Part shown: piece after piece, positions 16,798 to 25,122 of the stretch | How the letters are laid out: each line of letters starts with the position of its first letter | Position numbering within the stretch: the first letter of the stretch is position 1 | Source of the DNA: Megasphaera sp. | Lineage (GTDB): Bacteria; Bacillota; Negativicutes; Veillonellales; Megasphaeraceae | Length of the DNA: 51,682 nt | Direction: 5' to 3' | NCBI GenBank assembly: GCA_022649055.1 | Contig: JALCNL010000004.1 | Location: forward strand, 1-51,682 | Notes under the pieces: generated by a model | Databases searched by the model: none | Told to the model about the DNA's origin: nothing | Seen by the model: the letters and a program-made list of their open reading frames with translations, nothing else | Position numbers and translations under genes: made by a program

Positions 16798-19227
16798 CTA
16801 GCGCAAAGTACAGTCCAGATTATTCTTCAAATCTTCAAGCATCGAATCAATATACATTTGGATATTCTCATCAGTCAACGTAGTTTCCGCTGAACGAAAT
16901 GTCAAAGAATAGGCCATACTCTTATAATTTTTAGGAACTTGTTTTCCTTGGTACATATCAAAAAGATGAACAGATTCCAGATATTCTCCCCCATCTTTAA
17001 TAAGGATTTCCTGAATATCCGAATTAGCCGTTCCTACGGGGGCCAAAAAGGCTAAATCACGACTAATCGCAGGGAATTTAGCAACTTTTTTGTAGTTTCC
17101 AATAAAATCAATATAAGGAATCATTACATCTAAATACATTTCGAAAGCATACACAGGACCTGCAATATCATAATTATCGATAACAGCAGGATGTAATTCG
17201 CCGAATTGAGCCAGTATTTTACCATCTTTTACAAACTTTGCAGCTTTTCCCGGATGAAACGGTGCAAATTCAGTACTTTCCAAGTCAGCGCTTATACCCA
17301 GTTCTTCAAGCACGGTTTCTACAATTCCCTTGACATCATAAAAATCATATTTAGCAATTTTTCCGGGCCATATTCCTGTATCACGTAATCCATAAAGAAC
17401 GCCGGCAACCTGTTTCTTCTCATACGGAAGTTCAGTAATCGGCAATTGTTTCGGGATATATACAGAAGCAATTTCATAGGCGGCAACAGCATTATTTTTC
17501 ACGGCCTGATTTCTAACCAGCATATCCATAAGGGAAGGAAGCAAGGTCGTACGCATCAGCGGAAATTCTTCTGTAATAGGATTAAGAATAGGTACCGCCG
17601 TATATAATGGATCTTCAGCCGGGAACAGCAGTTTTTTTAGTGATTCATGATTCATGAAGCTGAATGTCACTGTTTCGTTCAAACCGCACGCGCTGAGAAT
17701 TTCAGAAACTTTTTCCGTTACTTCATGATGGTATCCTTCTTCCCCTTCAGAAATATTACTCCACGGTCTTGTAGATTGAATATTTTCATATCCATAAATA
17801 CGTGCTACTTCTTCACTGATATCTGCCATTTCTGTGCAATCACCGCGCCAAGATGGAACTATCGCCGTGATACTATCATTGTCTCCTTGTTCGATACCAA
17901 ATTCCAATGTCTTCAAAATCGAAACCATTTGGTCGCCAGGAATATCTGTCCCCAGATAGGCATTAATTTGCTGAACCGTAAAAGATATCCGCGTAACAGG
18001 CTGTGGTTCTGGATATATGTCAATAATTCCCCGTGCTACATCACAAGCTCCCATTTTCTGCAAAAGCTGTGCACAACGGTCTAACGATGCAATACAGCCT
18101 TCTGCATCTATACCGCGTTCAAAGCGTGCTGAAGCTTCCGAACGCAAACCAAGCGCGCGACCGGTTTTACGAATAGTGGAACCTTTAAAAGAAGCGGCTT
18201 CAAGTATAACAGCTGTCGTCTTACCAGTTACTTCTGTTTCAAAACCGCCCATAACCCCAGCAACACCGCAAGCTTTATCAGGATCGGCAATAACCAGCAT
18301 TTCGGAAGTAAGTATACGTTCTACACCATCCAATGTTTTTAATACTTCCCCGTTTCTTGCACGACGCGGAATGAGATGATGACCGGAAACCTTATCATAA
18401 TCATAGGCATGCATCGGAATCCCTAATTCCAACATGACATAGTTTGTTGCATCAACCACGTTGTTAATCGGACGAACTCCGGATTTACGGAGACGCTGCT
18501 GCATCCATAATGGAGATTTTCCTATTTTTACATTTAAAAGCAGACGGGATGCAAAACGATTGCATAATTCAGGAGCTTCATTCGTAACGATCACATTACC
18601 GCTAATGGATTGCTCGCATTCATCGACTTCAATGGAAGGATATTTTGCTGTTGTATTACCTAAAACAGCAAATTCACGGCTTAAGCCGACCATGCTGAAA
18701 CAATCCGCACGGTTCGGAGTTAATTCATATTCATAAACGGTATCTTTAAGTCCCAAAAAATCAACAGCATCGACCCCGACAGGTGTATTATCCGGCAATA
18801 TCCAAATGCCGTTGCGTTCCTCCGGCAGCAGCAAACTGTCATCAAAACCCAATTCATGCGCAGAACATAACATGCCTTCAGAAACTTGACCGCGAAGTTT
18901 GGATTTTTTAATTTTCACCCCACCCGGCAGTATCGCTCCATGAATAGCAACGGGAACGACTTGCCCTTCACGAACATTCGGTGCCCCCGTAACAATAGTA
19001 AGTTCTTTATCTCCCATGTCCATCTGGCAAATAACAAGATGATCGGCATCAGGATGCTTTATAATTTTCAGAATTCTTCCCGTGTATATATTTTTGATAT
19101 CGGTCCCCCAGCATTCTACTTGTTCTACAGGCACACCGGCAACAGTCATAATATCAGCAAAGATTTGTGGATCCTTGGTTGTATCGACATCCACATACTC
19201 CTTCATCCAGCGTAATGAACTTTTCAT
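16798..19227 (-). CDS. pheT: Phenylalanyl-tRNA synthetase beta subunit
   Basis: The 809-residue tRNA-binding and editing chain of the (alpha-beta)2 enzyme. Domains in order: an EMAP-like tRNA-binding domain (about 40-150, with HPDADHLVICQMD and VTGAPNVREGQVVPVA), B3/B4 editing domain (NRADCFSMVGLSREFAVL, SEASARFERGID), B5 DNA-binding-like domain (about 405-475), the catalytic-like core, and a C-terminal ferredoxin-like anticodon-binding domain (FPAISRDLAFLAP, SLTFRS). The start is MKSSLRWMKEYVDV with a nearby AGGAGG. It lies 14 bases after pheS and is controlled by the T-box at 20268-20528. Confidence 0.96.
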   Translation of the reverse strand: MKSSLRWMKEYVDVDTTKDPQIFADIMTVAGVPVEQVECWGTDIKNIYTGRILKIIKHPDADHLVICQMDMGDKELTIVTGAPNVREGQVVPVAIHGAILPGGVKIKKSKLRGQVSEGMLCSAHELGFDDSLLLPEERNGIWILPDNTPVGVDAVDFLGLKDTVYEYELTPNRADCFSMVGLSREFAVLGNTTAKYPSIEVDECEQSISGNVIVTNEAPELCNRFASRLLLNVKIGKSPLWMQQRLRKSGVRPINNVVDATNYVMLELGIPMHAYDYDKVSGHHLIPRRARNGEVLKTLDGVERILTSEMLVIADPDKACGVAGVMGGFETEVTGKTTAVILEAASFKGSTIRKTGRALGLRSEASARFERGIDAEGCIASLDRCAQLLQKMGACDVARGIIDIYPEPQPVTRISFTVQQINAYLGTDIPGDQMVSILKTLEFGIEQGDNDSITAIVPSWRGDCTEMADISEEVARIYGYENIQSTRPWSNISEGEEGYHHEVTEKVSEILSACGLNETVTFSFMNHESLKKLLFPAEDPLYTAVPILNPITEEFPLMRTTLLPSLMDMLVRNQAVKNNAVAAYEIASVYIPKQLPITELPYEKKQVAGVLYGLRDTGIWPGKIAKYDFYDVKGIVETVLEELGISADLESTEFAPFHPGKAAKFVKDGKILAQFGELHPAVIDNYDIAGPVYAFEMYLDVMIPYIDFIGNYKKVAKFPAISRDLAFLAPVGTANSDIQEILIKDGGEYLESVHLFDMYQGKQVPKNYKSMAYSLTFRSAETTLTDENIQMYIDSMLEDLKNNLDCTLR

Positions 19228-19241
19228 AATTTTTTTACCTC

Positions 19242-20264
19242 CTAAAACTGATTCAAGAACCTCATATCATCTTCATAGAACAACCGCAAATCATCAATAC
19301 CGTATTTTAGCATAGCGATGCGTTCCACACCCATGCCAAAAGCAAATCCGCTGACCTTATCCGGATCATACCCGTTTAAGCGCAATACATTGGGATGCAC
19401 CATCCCACAGCCGAGGATTTCCAACCAACCTGTATGCGAGCATACGCGACAACCTTTGCCGCCGCACATCACACAAGAAATATCTACTTCAGCACTCGGT
19501 TCTGTAAAAGGGAAGAAACTGGCACGAAAACGGACCTTTGTTTCCGGTCCGAAAATCTCTCTTAAAAAGTCTTCCAACATCCCTTTCAAGTCAGAAAAAC
19601 GGATTCCTTTATCGACAATAAGTCCTTCCATCTGATGAAATACCGGGGAATGCGTAGCATCATAATCCCAGCGATACACTTTGCCCGGCACAATGACCTT
19701 AACCGGTTCATTCGGATTATGTGCCTGTAATGTCCGAGCCTGCATAGGCGACGTATGGGTACGCAGCAAAATTTTATCCGTAATATACATAGAATCCTGC
19801 ATGTCACGTGCCGGATGATCATCAGGAAAATTCAAGCACTGGAAATTGTAATAATCATCTTCAATTTCTGGTCCCTCAGCAATGGAAAATCCCATTTTTA
19901 AAAAAGCATTTTCCATGCAGCGCCGTGTTAAATGGAGCGGATGCATATGACCTAGAACGGGTTTACGTCCAGGTAACGTAATATCTATTTTTTCTGATTG
20001 AATTTTTTGTTCCATTTCATGTTGTTTCAATTCTTCCATTCTATCGGCAAGTGCTGCTTCAATCTTAGTGCGTGCCGTATTAACTAACTGACCCACAGCA
20101 GGACGTTCTTCTTTCGATAATTTGCCGAGTTCTTTCATTACCGCCGTTAGTTCTCCTTTTTTACCTAAATACTTGACACGAATATTCTGCACATCCTGCA
20201 GTGCTTCCGCGTTATCAATCTGTTCCCGTACAGCAGCTTTGATAGCCTCAATTTTTTCCTTCAT
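19242..20264 (-). CDS. pheS: Phenylalanyl-tRNA synthetase alpha subunit
   Basis: The catalytic chain, 340 residues. An N-terminal coiled coil (about 1-85) binds tRNA, then a class II aminoacylation core: [54 protein letters not shown], and the C-terminal [20 protein letters not shown] motif 3. The frame begins with GTG-ATG; AGGAGG is 7 bases before the ATG at 20264, chosen as start. It is preceded by a T-box leader and followed by pheT. Confidence 0.96.
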   Translation of the reverse strand: MKEKIEAIKAAVREQIDNAEALQDVQNIRVKYLGKKGELTAVMKELGKLSKEERPAVGQLVNTARTKIEAALADRMEELKQHEMEQKIQSEKIDITLPGRKPVLGHMHPLHLTRRCMENAFLKMGFSIAEGPEIEDDYYNFQCLNFPDDHPARDMQDSMYITDKILLRTHTSPMQARTLQAHNPNEPVKVIVPGKVYRWDYDATHSPVFHQMEGLIVDKGIRFSDLKGMLEDFLREIFGPETKVRFRASFFPFTEPSAEVDISCVMCGGKGCRVCSHTGWLEILGCGMVHPNVLRLNGYDPDKVSGFAFGMGVERIAMLKYGIDDLRLFYEDDMRFLNQF

Positions 20265-20267
20265 CAC

Positions 20268-20528
20268 AGTTCCTCCTCTATCGTAAAAAAATAGACCTCC
20301 ACCCCCTAAGGGGCGAAAGTCACGTTTCGCGGTACCACCCTAATTATTACTCTTTCATCCGTTAACGGAGATATCCGTCCCATCTACTTCATTCAACGGG
20401 AAGCTCCAAAGTGAACACATGAAAGCATCGGCATCAAAACTCTCAATCTATGATTCTGATTCCCTGTACCCGATATATTCTCCCATGTTCTCTTTTTCAT
20501 AGCACTATTTCATATGATTTATATTCTA
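20268..20528 (-). promoter_or_regulatory. T-box riboswitch controlling pheST
   Basis: The minus-strand leader carries the T-box sequence AGGGTGGTACCGCG (20341-20328), whose UGG-x-ACC core pairs with the uncharged tRNA CCA end. Next comes a 12-bp stem closing on loop TTAG (about 20322-20295), with a run of seven T after it: the terminator. Upstream is about 180 bases of structured Stem I/II sequence. A TTC-A (Phe codon plus A) is present around 20410, inside GTGTTCACTTTGG, and is a plausible specifier, although Stem I was not folded rigorously. Uncharged tRNA-Phe should favour the antiterminator and switch on pheST. A weak promoter lies near the end of the acyl-CoA dehydrogenase gene. Confidence 0.92.
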
Positions 20529-21668
20529 TCAGTATAATGTCTTGTTGGCAATAACCAATCTTTGGATTTGATTTGTACCTTCATAAATCTGCATGATTTT
20601 GGCATCACGCATGTATTTTTCCACAGGATATTCTTTCATATAGCCATATCCGCCCATAACCTGCACTGCATTAACAGTAACATCCATAGCAACATCCGAA
20701 GCATTGCACTTCGCAATAGCAGCTTCCCGGCTAAATTCCATTCCCTGATCTTTCATCCAGCAGGCACGCTGTACTAAAAGACGGGCACCTTCAACCTTCA
20801 TGGCCATATCAGCAATCATCCCTTGAACCATTTCAAAAGAAGCAATAGGTTTGCCAAATTGCTGACGAACTTTCGCATATTCCCCGCAGGCACGAAATGC
20901 AGCTTCTGCTATACCAACGGAAATAGACCCCACAAACGGTCTGGCAGCATCCAATGTGTTCATGGCAATGCGGAAGCCGTGCCCTTCACGGCCAAGACGA
21001 TTTTCAACAGGAACAAAACAATCTTGGAAAATCAACTCCGTCGTATTCGACGCACGAATTCCCATTTTGTTTTCTTCTTTGCCCACAGTAAAACCGGGAG
21101 TTCCTTTTCGTACAATAAAAGCCGTCAATCCACGAATGCCGACACTTTTACGTGTATTGGCAAAAATAACAAACACCTCTGCCAATGCGCCATTCGTAAT
21201 AAAACACTTTGTGCCATTTAAAATATAGCCTTTGCCATCCTCTGTTTTTTTAGCAGACGTCGCAACAGCACCGGCATCCGAACCAACACCGGGTTCGGTA
21301 AGAGCAAACGCCGCTAGTTTATCTTGGCAGATAATATCAAAATATCGCTTTTTCTGATCATCATTTCCGGCTATAATAACAGGATAAGCTGCCAACGCGT
21401 TAGCAGCAACAGTTGTAGCTATTCCGGCACAACCTTTTCCTAATTCTTCATAAATGCCTGCAATCGTAACCGCATCTAAACCGGCACCTCCGAATTCTTC
21501 AGGAATAGCAACTCCCAACAATCCCTGAGCAGCTAATTTATCAAGTAATCCGTCACGGATTTTCCCTTTCTCATCCATTTCTCCCGCATAGGGAACGATT
21601 TCCTTTTCTACAAGATCGCGAACGACTTTAATAATATCCTGTTGTTCCTCATTGTAACTGAAATCCAT
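20529..21668 (-). CDS. Acyl-CoA dehydrogenase, short-chain (butyryl-CoA) type
   Basis: FAD enzyme that oxidises or, with electron bifurcation partners, reduces short acyl/enoyl-CoA. It is 379 residues, normal length. It shows FALTEPGVGSDAGA and CFITNGALAEVFVIFA (FAD/substrate site), RQQFGKPIASFEMVQG, QVMGGYGYMKEYPVEKYMRDAK, and the catalytic base in IYEGTNQIQR (E363), as in butyryl-CoA dehydrogenases. The start is the ATG at 21668; an in-frame TTG four codons earlier touches the GGAAGG ribosome binding site. It follows two hotdog thioesterases in one operon. No etfAB is adjacent, so direction and exact substrate are inferred. Confidence 0.92.
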   Translation of the reverse strand: MDFSYNEEQQDIIKVVRDLVEKEIVPYAGEMDEKGKIRDGLLDKLAAQGLLGVAIPEEFGGAGLDAVTIAGIYEELGKGCAGIATTVAANALAAYPVIIAGNDDQKKRYFDIICQDKLAAFALTEPGVGSDAGAVATSAKKTEDGKGYILNGTKCFITNGALAEVFVIFANTRKSVGIRGLTAFIVRKGTPGFTVGKEENKMGIRASNTTELIFQDCFVPVENRLGREGHGFRIAMNTLDAARPFVGSISVGIAEAAFRACGEYAKVRQQFGKPIASFEMVQGMIADMAMKVEGARLLVQRACWMKDQGMEFSREAAIAKCNASDVAMDVTVNAVQVMGGYGYMKEYPVEKYMRDAKIMQIYEGTNQIQRLVIANKTLY

Positions 21669-21692
21669 GTTGATAACCAACCTTCCATTTAA

Positions 21693-22151
21693 TTATTTTT
21701 CAAACTTCCCCAAAATATAAAAAGACGAACGCCCTTTTACAACAATATGACCTTCGCTATCAAAACATTCGCATTCAGCAACTATTGTCTTGCCGCCATG
21801 ATGTACGACTTGACCGATTCCCGTAATGTACTTTCCCCCGGCAACGCGCCGGATATAATTCATATTGATTTCGAGAGTTGTCACCTGATACCCCAGGCTC
21901 CTGCTTGCCATACCCATAAGAGTATCACAAAAAGCAGCTAAGATGCCTCCTGAAGCAATTCCCCGATAATTGCAAAGATTCTCTGTTATGTCAAATCGAA
22001 CACGCGCAAAGCCTTCGTCAATATCTTCTATTGTACACGGAAGACTCTTGAAATATGGAGTCGATTGATATACGCCGATATAAATATTGCGAAATCGTTC
22101 TTTTAATTCTTCACTATGAACTCGCTTCAAAAAATTCTCTTCATCAGCCAT
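21693..22151 (-). CDS. PaaI-like hotdog-fold thioesterase (second copy)
   Basis: A 152-residue hotdog protein probably hydrolysing an acyl-CoA. After a helical N-terminus it shows NLCNYRGIASGGILAAFCDTLMGMA, the central hotdog helix with the GG preceding it, and INMNYIRRVAGGKYITGIGQVVHHGGKTIVAECECFD. An Asp at the DTLMG helix is a candidate catalytic acid. Two ATG codons are possible (22160 and 22151); GAGGGGG is directly against the first and 9 bases from the second, which is preferred. It overlaps the preceding thioesterase by 8 bases. The substrate is unknown. Confidence 0.85.
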   Translation of the reverse strand: MADEENFLKRVHSEELKERFRNIYIGVYQSTPYFKSLPCTIEDIDEGFARVRFDITENLCNYRGIASGGILAAFCDTLMGMASRSLGYQVTTLEINMNYIRRVAGGKYITGIGQVVHHGGKTIVAECECFDSEGHIVVKGRSSFYILGKFEK

Positions 22152-22584
22152 TAATATCATCCCCCTCTTTTGGAAAATGATATTCTCCTGTTACAAAAAA
22201 AGTTCCCTTTCCATGAGCTAAATATCGTTCATTATTATCATAAAAATCGCAAAGCGCCACCATTGTCGTACGACCATTATGAACCACTTTAGCTATTGCA
22301 CGAACCGTCGTATCAGGATATGTCGGAGAAAAATAGTTCATCGCCAAATCCAGCGTCAAAACAGCTTTTCCCTTAAGGGCACAAGCCGCCTCCATCGTTG
22401 AGTCGGCCATGGCATAGAGCACTCCGCCGTACATAGTTCCATTCGGATTTTCCCATGCGCTTCCTTTATTTTCAAACAGGAGTACTGCTTCATCATCCTC
22501 AGCTTTTTCAACATGAAATCCCATAAAGGCGTCAAATGGATTTTTTTGGAGATCTTTTTCAACTATATCTATGTCAACCTTCAT
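22144..22584 (-). CDS. PaaI-like hotdog-fold thioesterase (first copy)
   Basis: A 146-residue hotdog protein, first in the operon with a second thioesterase and an acyl-CoA dehydrogenase. Key stretch: NPNGTMYGGVLYAMADSTMEAA, where the N-x-x-G-x-x-x-GG and Asp are the PaaI-type active region, followed by LDLAMNYFSPTYPDTTVRAIAKVVHNGRTTMVALCDFYD. The paralogous neighbour is diverged, so the two may form a heteromer or serve different acyl-CoAs. The promoter is at 22625-22653 with a palindrome filling its spacer. Confidence 0.85.
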   Translation of the reverse strand: MKVDIDIVEKDLQKNPFDAFMGFHVEKAEDDEAVLLFENKGSAWENPNGTMYGGVLYAMADSTMEAACALKGKAVLTLDLAMNYFSPTYPDTTVRAIAKVVHNGRTTMVALCDFYDNNERYLAHGKGTFFVTGEYHFPKEGDDING

Positions 22585-22624
22585 TTATTCTCTGGTCAAC
22601 TCCCTTCAAAATAGATACTATTAT

Positions 22625-22653
22625 ATTTTACTATATCAAAATTGATACGTCAA
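22625..22653 (-). promoter_or_regulatory. Promoter of the acyl-CoA operon with palindromic operator
   Basis: On the minus strand TTGACG (22653-22648) and TAAAAT (22630-22625) are 17 bases apart. The spacer is largely occupied by an interrupted palindrome, TATCAA-TT-TTGATA (22647-22634). An operator between -35 and -10 normally means repression by steric exclusion; a TetR/MarR-type lipid-responsive regulator would be logical but is not in the window. Confidence 0.6.
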
Positions 22654-22702
22654 ACATAGTAATTAATGTAAAATATAAATTTCCATACTATCTATGTATT
22701 AC

Positions 22703-22776
22703 ACTGATCGGCTCGACACTATTAACCCGCGAGATCGGGACTTTCACCTGTTAGACTGCGCCCATGCCGGGCGCAC
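22703..22776 (-). mobile_element. Group II intron 5'-end remnant (domain I start)
   Basis: On the minus strand the sequence starts GTGCGCCCGGCATGGGCGC, then AGTCTAACAGGTGAAAGTCC and a GATCTCGCGGG-type stem. This is the characteristic 5' end of bacterial group II introns (GUGYG start and conserved domain I). Only about 75 bases persist; no reverse transcriptase or domain V/VI follows before the next operon's promoter, so it is a dead remnant. The 5' G lies 8 bases after a terminator stem, the typical target of class C introns. The downstream boundary (22703) is approximate. Confidence 0.75.
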
Positions 22777-22784
22777 CTACATAA

Positions 22785-22810
22785 AAGGAGCTGAATTACT
22801 TCAGCTCCTT
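22785..22810 (-). terminator. Terminator of the small RNA
   Basis: A perfect 11-bp stem AAGGAGCTGAA / TTCAGCTCCTT with a 4-base loop is followed on the minus strand by TTATG. It ends the small-RNA transcript and probably served as the group II intron's landing site. Confidence 0.8.
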
Positions 22811-23013
22811 GATACGCCTGACCTGGTTTTTAACCCCACACTCGCCTGCTGGAAGGTTCGCTCATAGATGCTAGATCTCCCACTACTGCTTCTCTCGTTT
22901 TTTCACGGCAGGACTTACTTCTAAGCCGCACTATGATCAGGACCGCTTTGGATCCCTTACGTGGATCGCTTCGCCTGCGACTGGCATCGACTTACAACCA
23001 CAGACACATATCA
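22785..23013 (-). ncRNA. Structured small RNA of about 230 nt (6S-like rod possible)
   Basis: No open frame of note is found, yet a near-perfect promoter (TTGACA-17-TATAAT) and a strong terminator bracket the segment. By eye the ends can pair as a long interrupted rod: GATATG with CGTATC, CTG with CAG, TGG with CCA, then a large bubble of about 13 and 9 bases, then CCA with TGG and CGC with GCG. Local hairpins GATCC/GGATC and CGGC/GCCG lie further in. A closing stem, a central bubble and a terminal stem are the hallmarks of 6S RNA, which binds RNA polymerase. No RNase P, tmRNA or SRP core motif was found. 6S identity is only a candidate; the existence of a transcript is better supported. Confidence 0.55.
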
Positions 23014-23019
23014 GGTGAC

Positions 23020-23048
23020 ATTATACTGGAATCGAATACAATTGTCAA
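23020..23048 (-). promoter_or_regulatory. Consensus sigma-70/A promoter for the small RNA
   Basis: TTGACA (23048-23043) and TATAAT (23025-23020) on the minus strand are separated by exactly 17 bases. The -35 overlaps the stop codon of the upstream heptosyltransferase gene. It is the strongest promoter match seen in the window. Confidence 0.85.
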
Positions 23049-24094
23049 TTTTTAATCCCATACCGGGCAATAAGCTCGTTTCCTGCTTCGATAACTTCTT
23101 CCGTCGTAATAACAGAAATTCCCTTGTAATTACCCTCACGGATAATTTTCTTCATACTTTTTCCTATTTTATATTCGTTTGTTGATTCCAAGACAATAGC
23201 TTTTTTCGTATACGGACCATAGAATTTCGGATTACTCGGTCCATAAAGTGCTACCAGAGGAACATCCTGACTAACAGCTACATGCATAGGTCCGCTATCA
23301 TTAGTAATAAATAAGGAACAGCGCCTTACAGCAGCGGCAAGCTCACCTAAGGAAAACTTTCCTGTACAAATAATCGGGGTGTTCTTCATAAAAAAAACAG
23401 CTTCCCGAACCATATCCATATCCATAGGGCCGCCATAAAAAGCACACCGGAATCCCCTGTTGGAAAAATAATCCGCCACCGCGGCAAATCGTTCGACAGG
23501 CCATCGTTTTTGCGGAACAGCACTACCAATATTAAAACCCACAAGCGGCTCTTTTTCCCGTAAATCAGACGCTATATAAAAATTTTGAACTTGCTTTTCC
23601 CACGCTGGACATGTAAAAATCTGCAATCCTGCATTTTTATGATCCTCAATGCCGAGTTGTCTGAGCACATCGATGTACATATCTGCTGCATGCAAATGAG
23701 TCCGATCCAATCTCGTATAGGTATCCATAAAAGACCGTGCCAAAAAATGGCTCATGCCAACAAACTGTTTTGCTCTGACAGCAACCGCTAAAAATGAAGT
23801 CCGTTCGTTAGGATGCAGATTAATCAGCAAATCGGGATGCTGGTTATGAAGTTCTTTGCCTATATGCCATAGCGCTGCCAGAGAATTATCCTTCCCTTTT
23901 TTATCGACGGTTACAAGATGATCTATATTAGGATTATAACGTACCACATCAGCTAATTTTTCATCTACAACCAAAGTAATGTCAGAACCAATCGCATGAC
24001 GCCGTAAAATCTGCAAAAAAGGAGTTATTAAAATCAAATCTCCTAAGTGCATAAGGAAGGTTACAATAATTCTTTTGTTTTTTAAATTTATCAT
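23045..24094 (-). CDS. GT9 family ADP-heptose:LPS heptosyltransferase (WaaF-like)
   Basis: Transfers L,D-heptose from ADP-heptose to the LPS inner core on the cytoplasmic face. It is 349 residues from ATG 24094: RIIVTFLMHLGDLILITPFLQIL is the GT9 N-terminal signature, GFNIGSAVPQKRWPVERFA and FITNDSGPMHVAVSQDVPLVALYGPSNPKFYGPY form the donor-binding C-terminal half. The open frame runs 23 codons further upstream, but that would overlap the previous gene; the ATG overlaps its stop (ATGA). It is last in the heptose operon, likely the second heptose transferase; exact acceptor inferred. Confidence 0.88.
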   Translation of the reverse strand: MINLKNKRIIVTFLMHLGDLILITPFLQILRRHAIGSDITLVVDEKLADVVRYNPNIDHLVTVDKKGKDNSLAALWHIGKELHNQHPDLLINLHPNERTSFLAVAVRAKQFVGMSHFLARSFMDTYTRLDRTHLHAADMYIDVLRQLGIEDHKNAGLQIFTCPAWEKQVQNFYIASDLREKEPLVGFNIGSAVPQKRWPVERFAAVADYFSNRGFRCAFYGGPMDMDMVREAVFFMKNTPIICTGKFSLGELAAAVRRCSLFITNDSGPMHVAVSQDVPLVALYGPSNPKFYGPYTKKAIVLESTNEYKIGKSMKKIIREGNYKGISVITTEEVIEAGNELIARYGIKN

Positions 24095-25122
24095 GCCTTC
24101 ACCTTCTTTATAACAGCCGCATAGGTATTCCATACATCCCATACGGATATCTGTGCCATACAATCGGGATCATTTACTAAAGGGTGTTGTTGCGTAGCTG
24201 TGGAGGTCGGAGATAGTATTATATGAATATACGTATCTGCTTCCCCTCCATAGGGACCTGTACGATCCGGACACGTGGGACCAAATAAAGCAATCAGTTC
24301 TTTCTTAAGCGCATTGGCAATATGCAAAGGACCAGTATCAGCACTTATGTATACATCTGCCATGGAAATAACCGCCATAAGCTCATGTAAACTAGTTTTT
24401 CCTGTATAATCAAAAACGTTGGGACATTCCGTTCCCGCCATAATAGCTTTTCCCTTCAAAATGTCATCCCCACTGCCAAGGAGAATCACATTCATCCCAG
24501 TAGCGACAACTCGATTAACAAAATCCGACCAATGCCCCAGCGGCCATTCCTTTACCTTCCACCTAGCTCCCGGTACAACCGCGATATAGTGTCCTATCAT
24601 GCCATCCTCTGTAAATCGTTTCCGCATCGTTTGCTTTTGCATGCTAATATTGGGAAGAGGAAATTCTACAGAACTGACCGTACCGCCAAGTACACGTACC
24701 GTATCCAGGTATCGTTCAATGACATGATCATTCTTATGTATTCCCGTCAACCCTTTACTGACCAGAAAACTGCCTTCACGCATCTCCCAATATCCGTATT
24801 TTTCCTTAGCACCGCTCAAAAAAGCAACAATAGCACTTTTAGCTAACCCCTGCAAGTCAAAACATACATCAAAATGATAAGCATGCAGTATATGCCACAG
24901 TTCCCGCAAATATGCTATGGATGTAAGCTTTGCTTTATCAATATAAACAACATCATCTATATAAGGCTTTCCTGGAAGAACCGCTGCAAAATTTTGATGA
25001 ACAGCCCATACAATACGTGCATTCGGACAATTCTGCCGCAATGCATAAAGCGTCGGTAATGCATGCAATACATCACCCAGAGAGCTCATTTTAATAATAA
25101 GTATGCTCTTATAGGCTTTCAT
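24091..25122 (-). CDS. GT9 family heptosyltransferase I (WaaC-like)
   Basis: Likely adds the first heptose onto Kdo of the LPS core. It is 343 residues: SILIIKMSSLGDVLHALPTLYALR is the WaaC-type N-terminus, and VVPGARWKVKEWPLGHWSDFVNRV, YISADTGPLHIANALKKELIALFGPTCPDRTGPYG make up the GT9 nucleotide-sugar domain. The frame has an ATG two codons earlier, but GAGG is only one base from it and 7 from ATG 25122. It overlaps gmhB by 14 bases and the next transferase by 4, so tight coupling is expected. Distinguishing WaaC from WaaF rests on the N-terminal pattern. Confidence 0.87.
   Translation of the reverse strand: MKAYKSILIIKMSSLGDVLHALPTLYALRQNCPNARIVWAVHQNFAAVLPGKPYIDDVVYIDKAKLTSIAYLRELWHILHAYHFDVCFDLQGLAKSAIVAFLSGAKEKYGYWEMREGSFLVSKGLTGIHKNDHVIERYLDTVRVLGGTVSSVEFPLPNISMQKQTMRKRFTEDGMIGHYIAVVPGARWKVKEWPLGHWSDFVNRVVATGMNVILLGSGDDILKGKAIMAGTECPNVFDYTGKTSLHELMAVISMADVYISADTGPLHIANALKKELIALFGPTCPDRTGPYGGEADTYIHIILSPTSTATQQHPLVNDPDCMAQISVWDVWNTYAAVIKKVKA

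Noticed and set aside
22785-23013. Cobalamin, lysine or other riboswitch for the thioesterase operon
   Set aside because: None of the conserved riboswitch boxes was found, and the transcript ends about 130 bases before the operon's own promoter.
22785-23013. RNase P RNA, tmRNA or SRP RNA
   Set aside because: The GAGGAAAGUCC-type, tRNA-like CCA end and GGAAGCAGC-type cores are absent.
24095-24163. Longer N-terminus for the WaaF-like heptosyltransferase
   Set aside because: The extra 23 codons lie inside the preceding gene and the family start is MINLKNKRIIVTF, overlapping the upstream stop.
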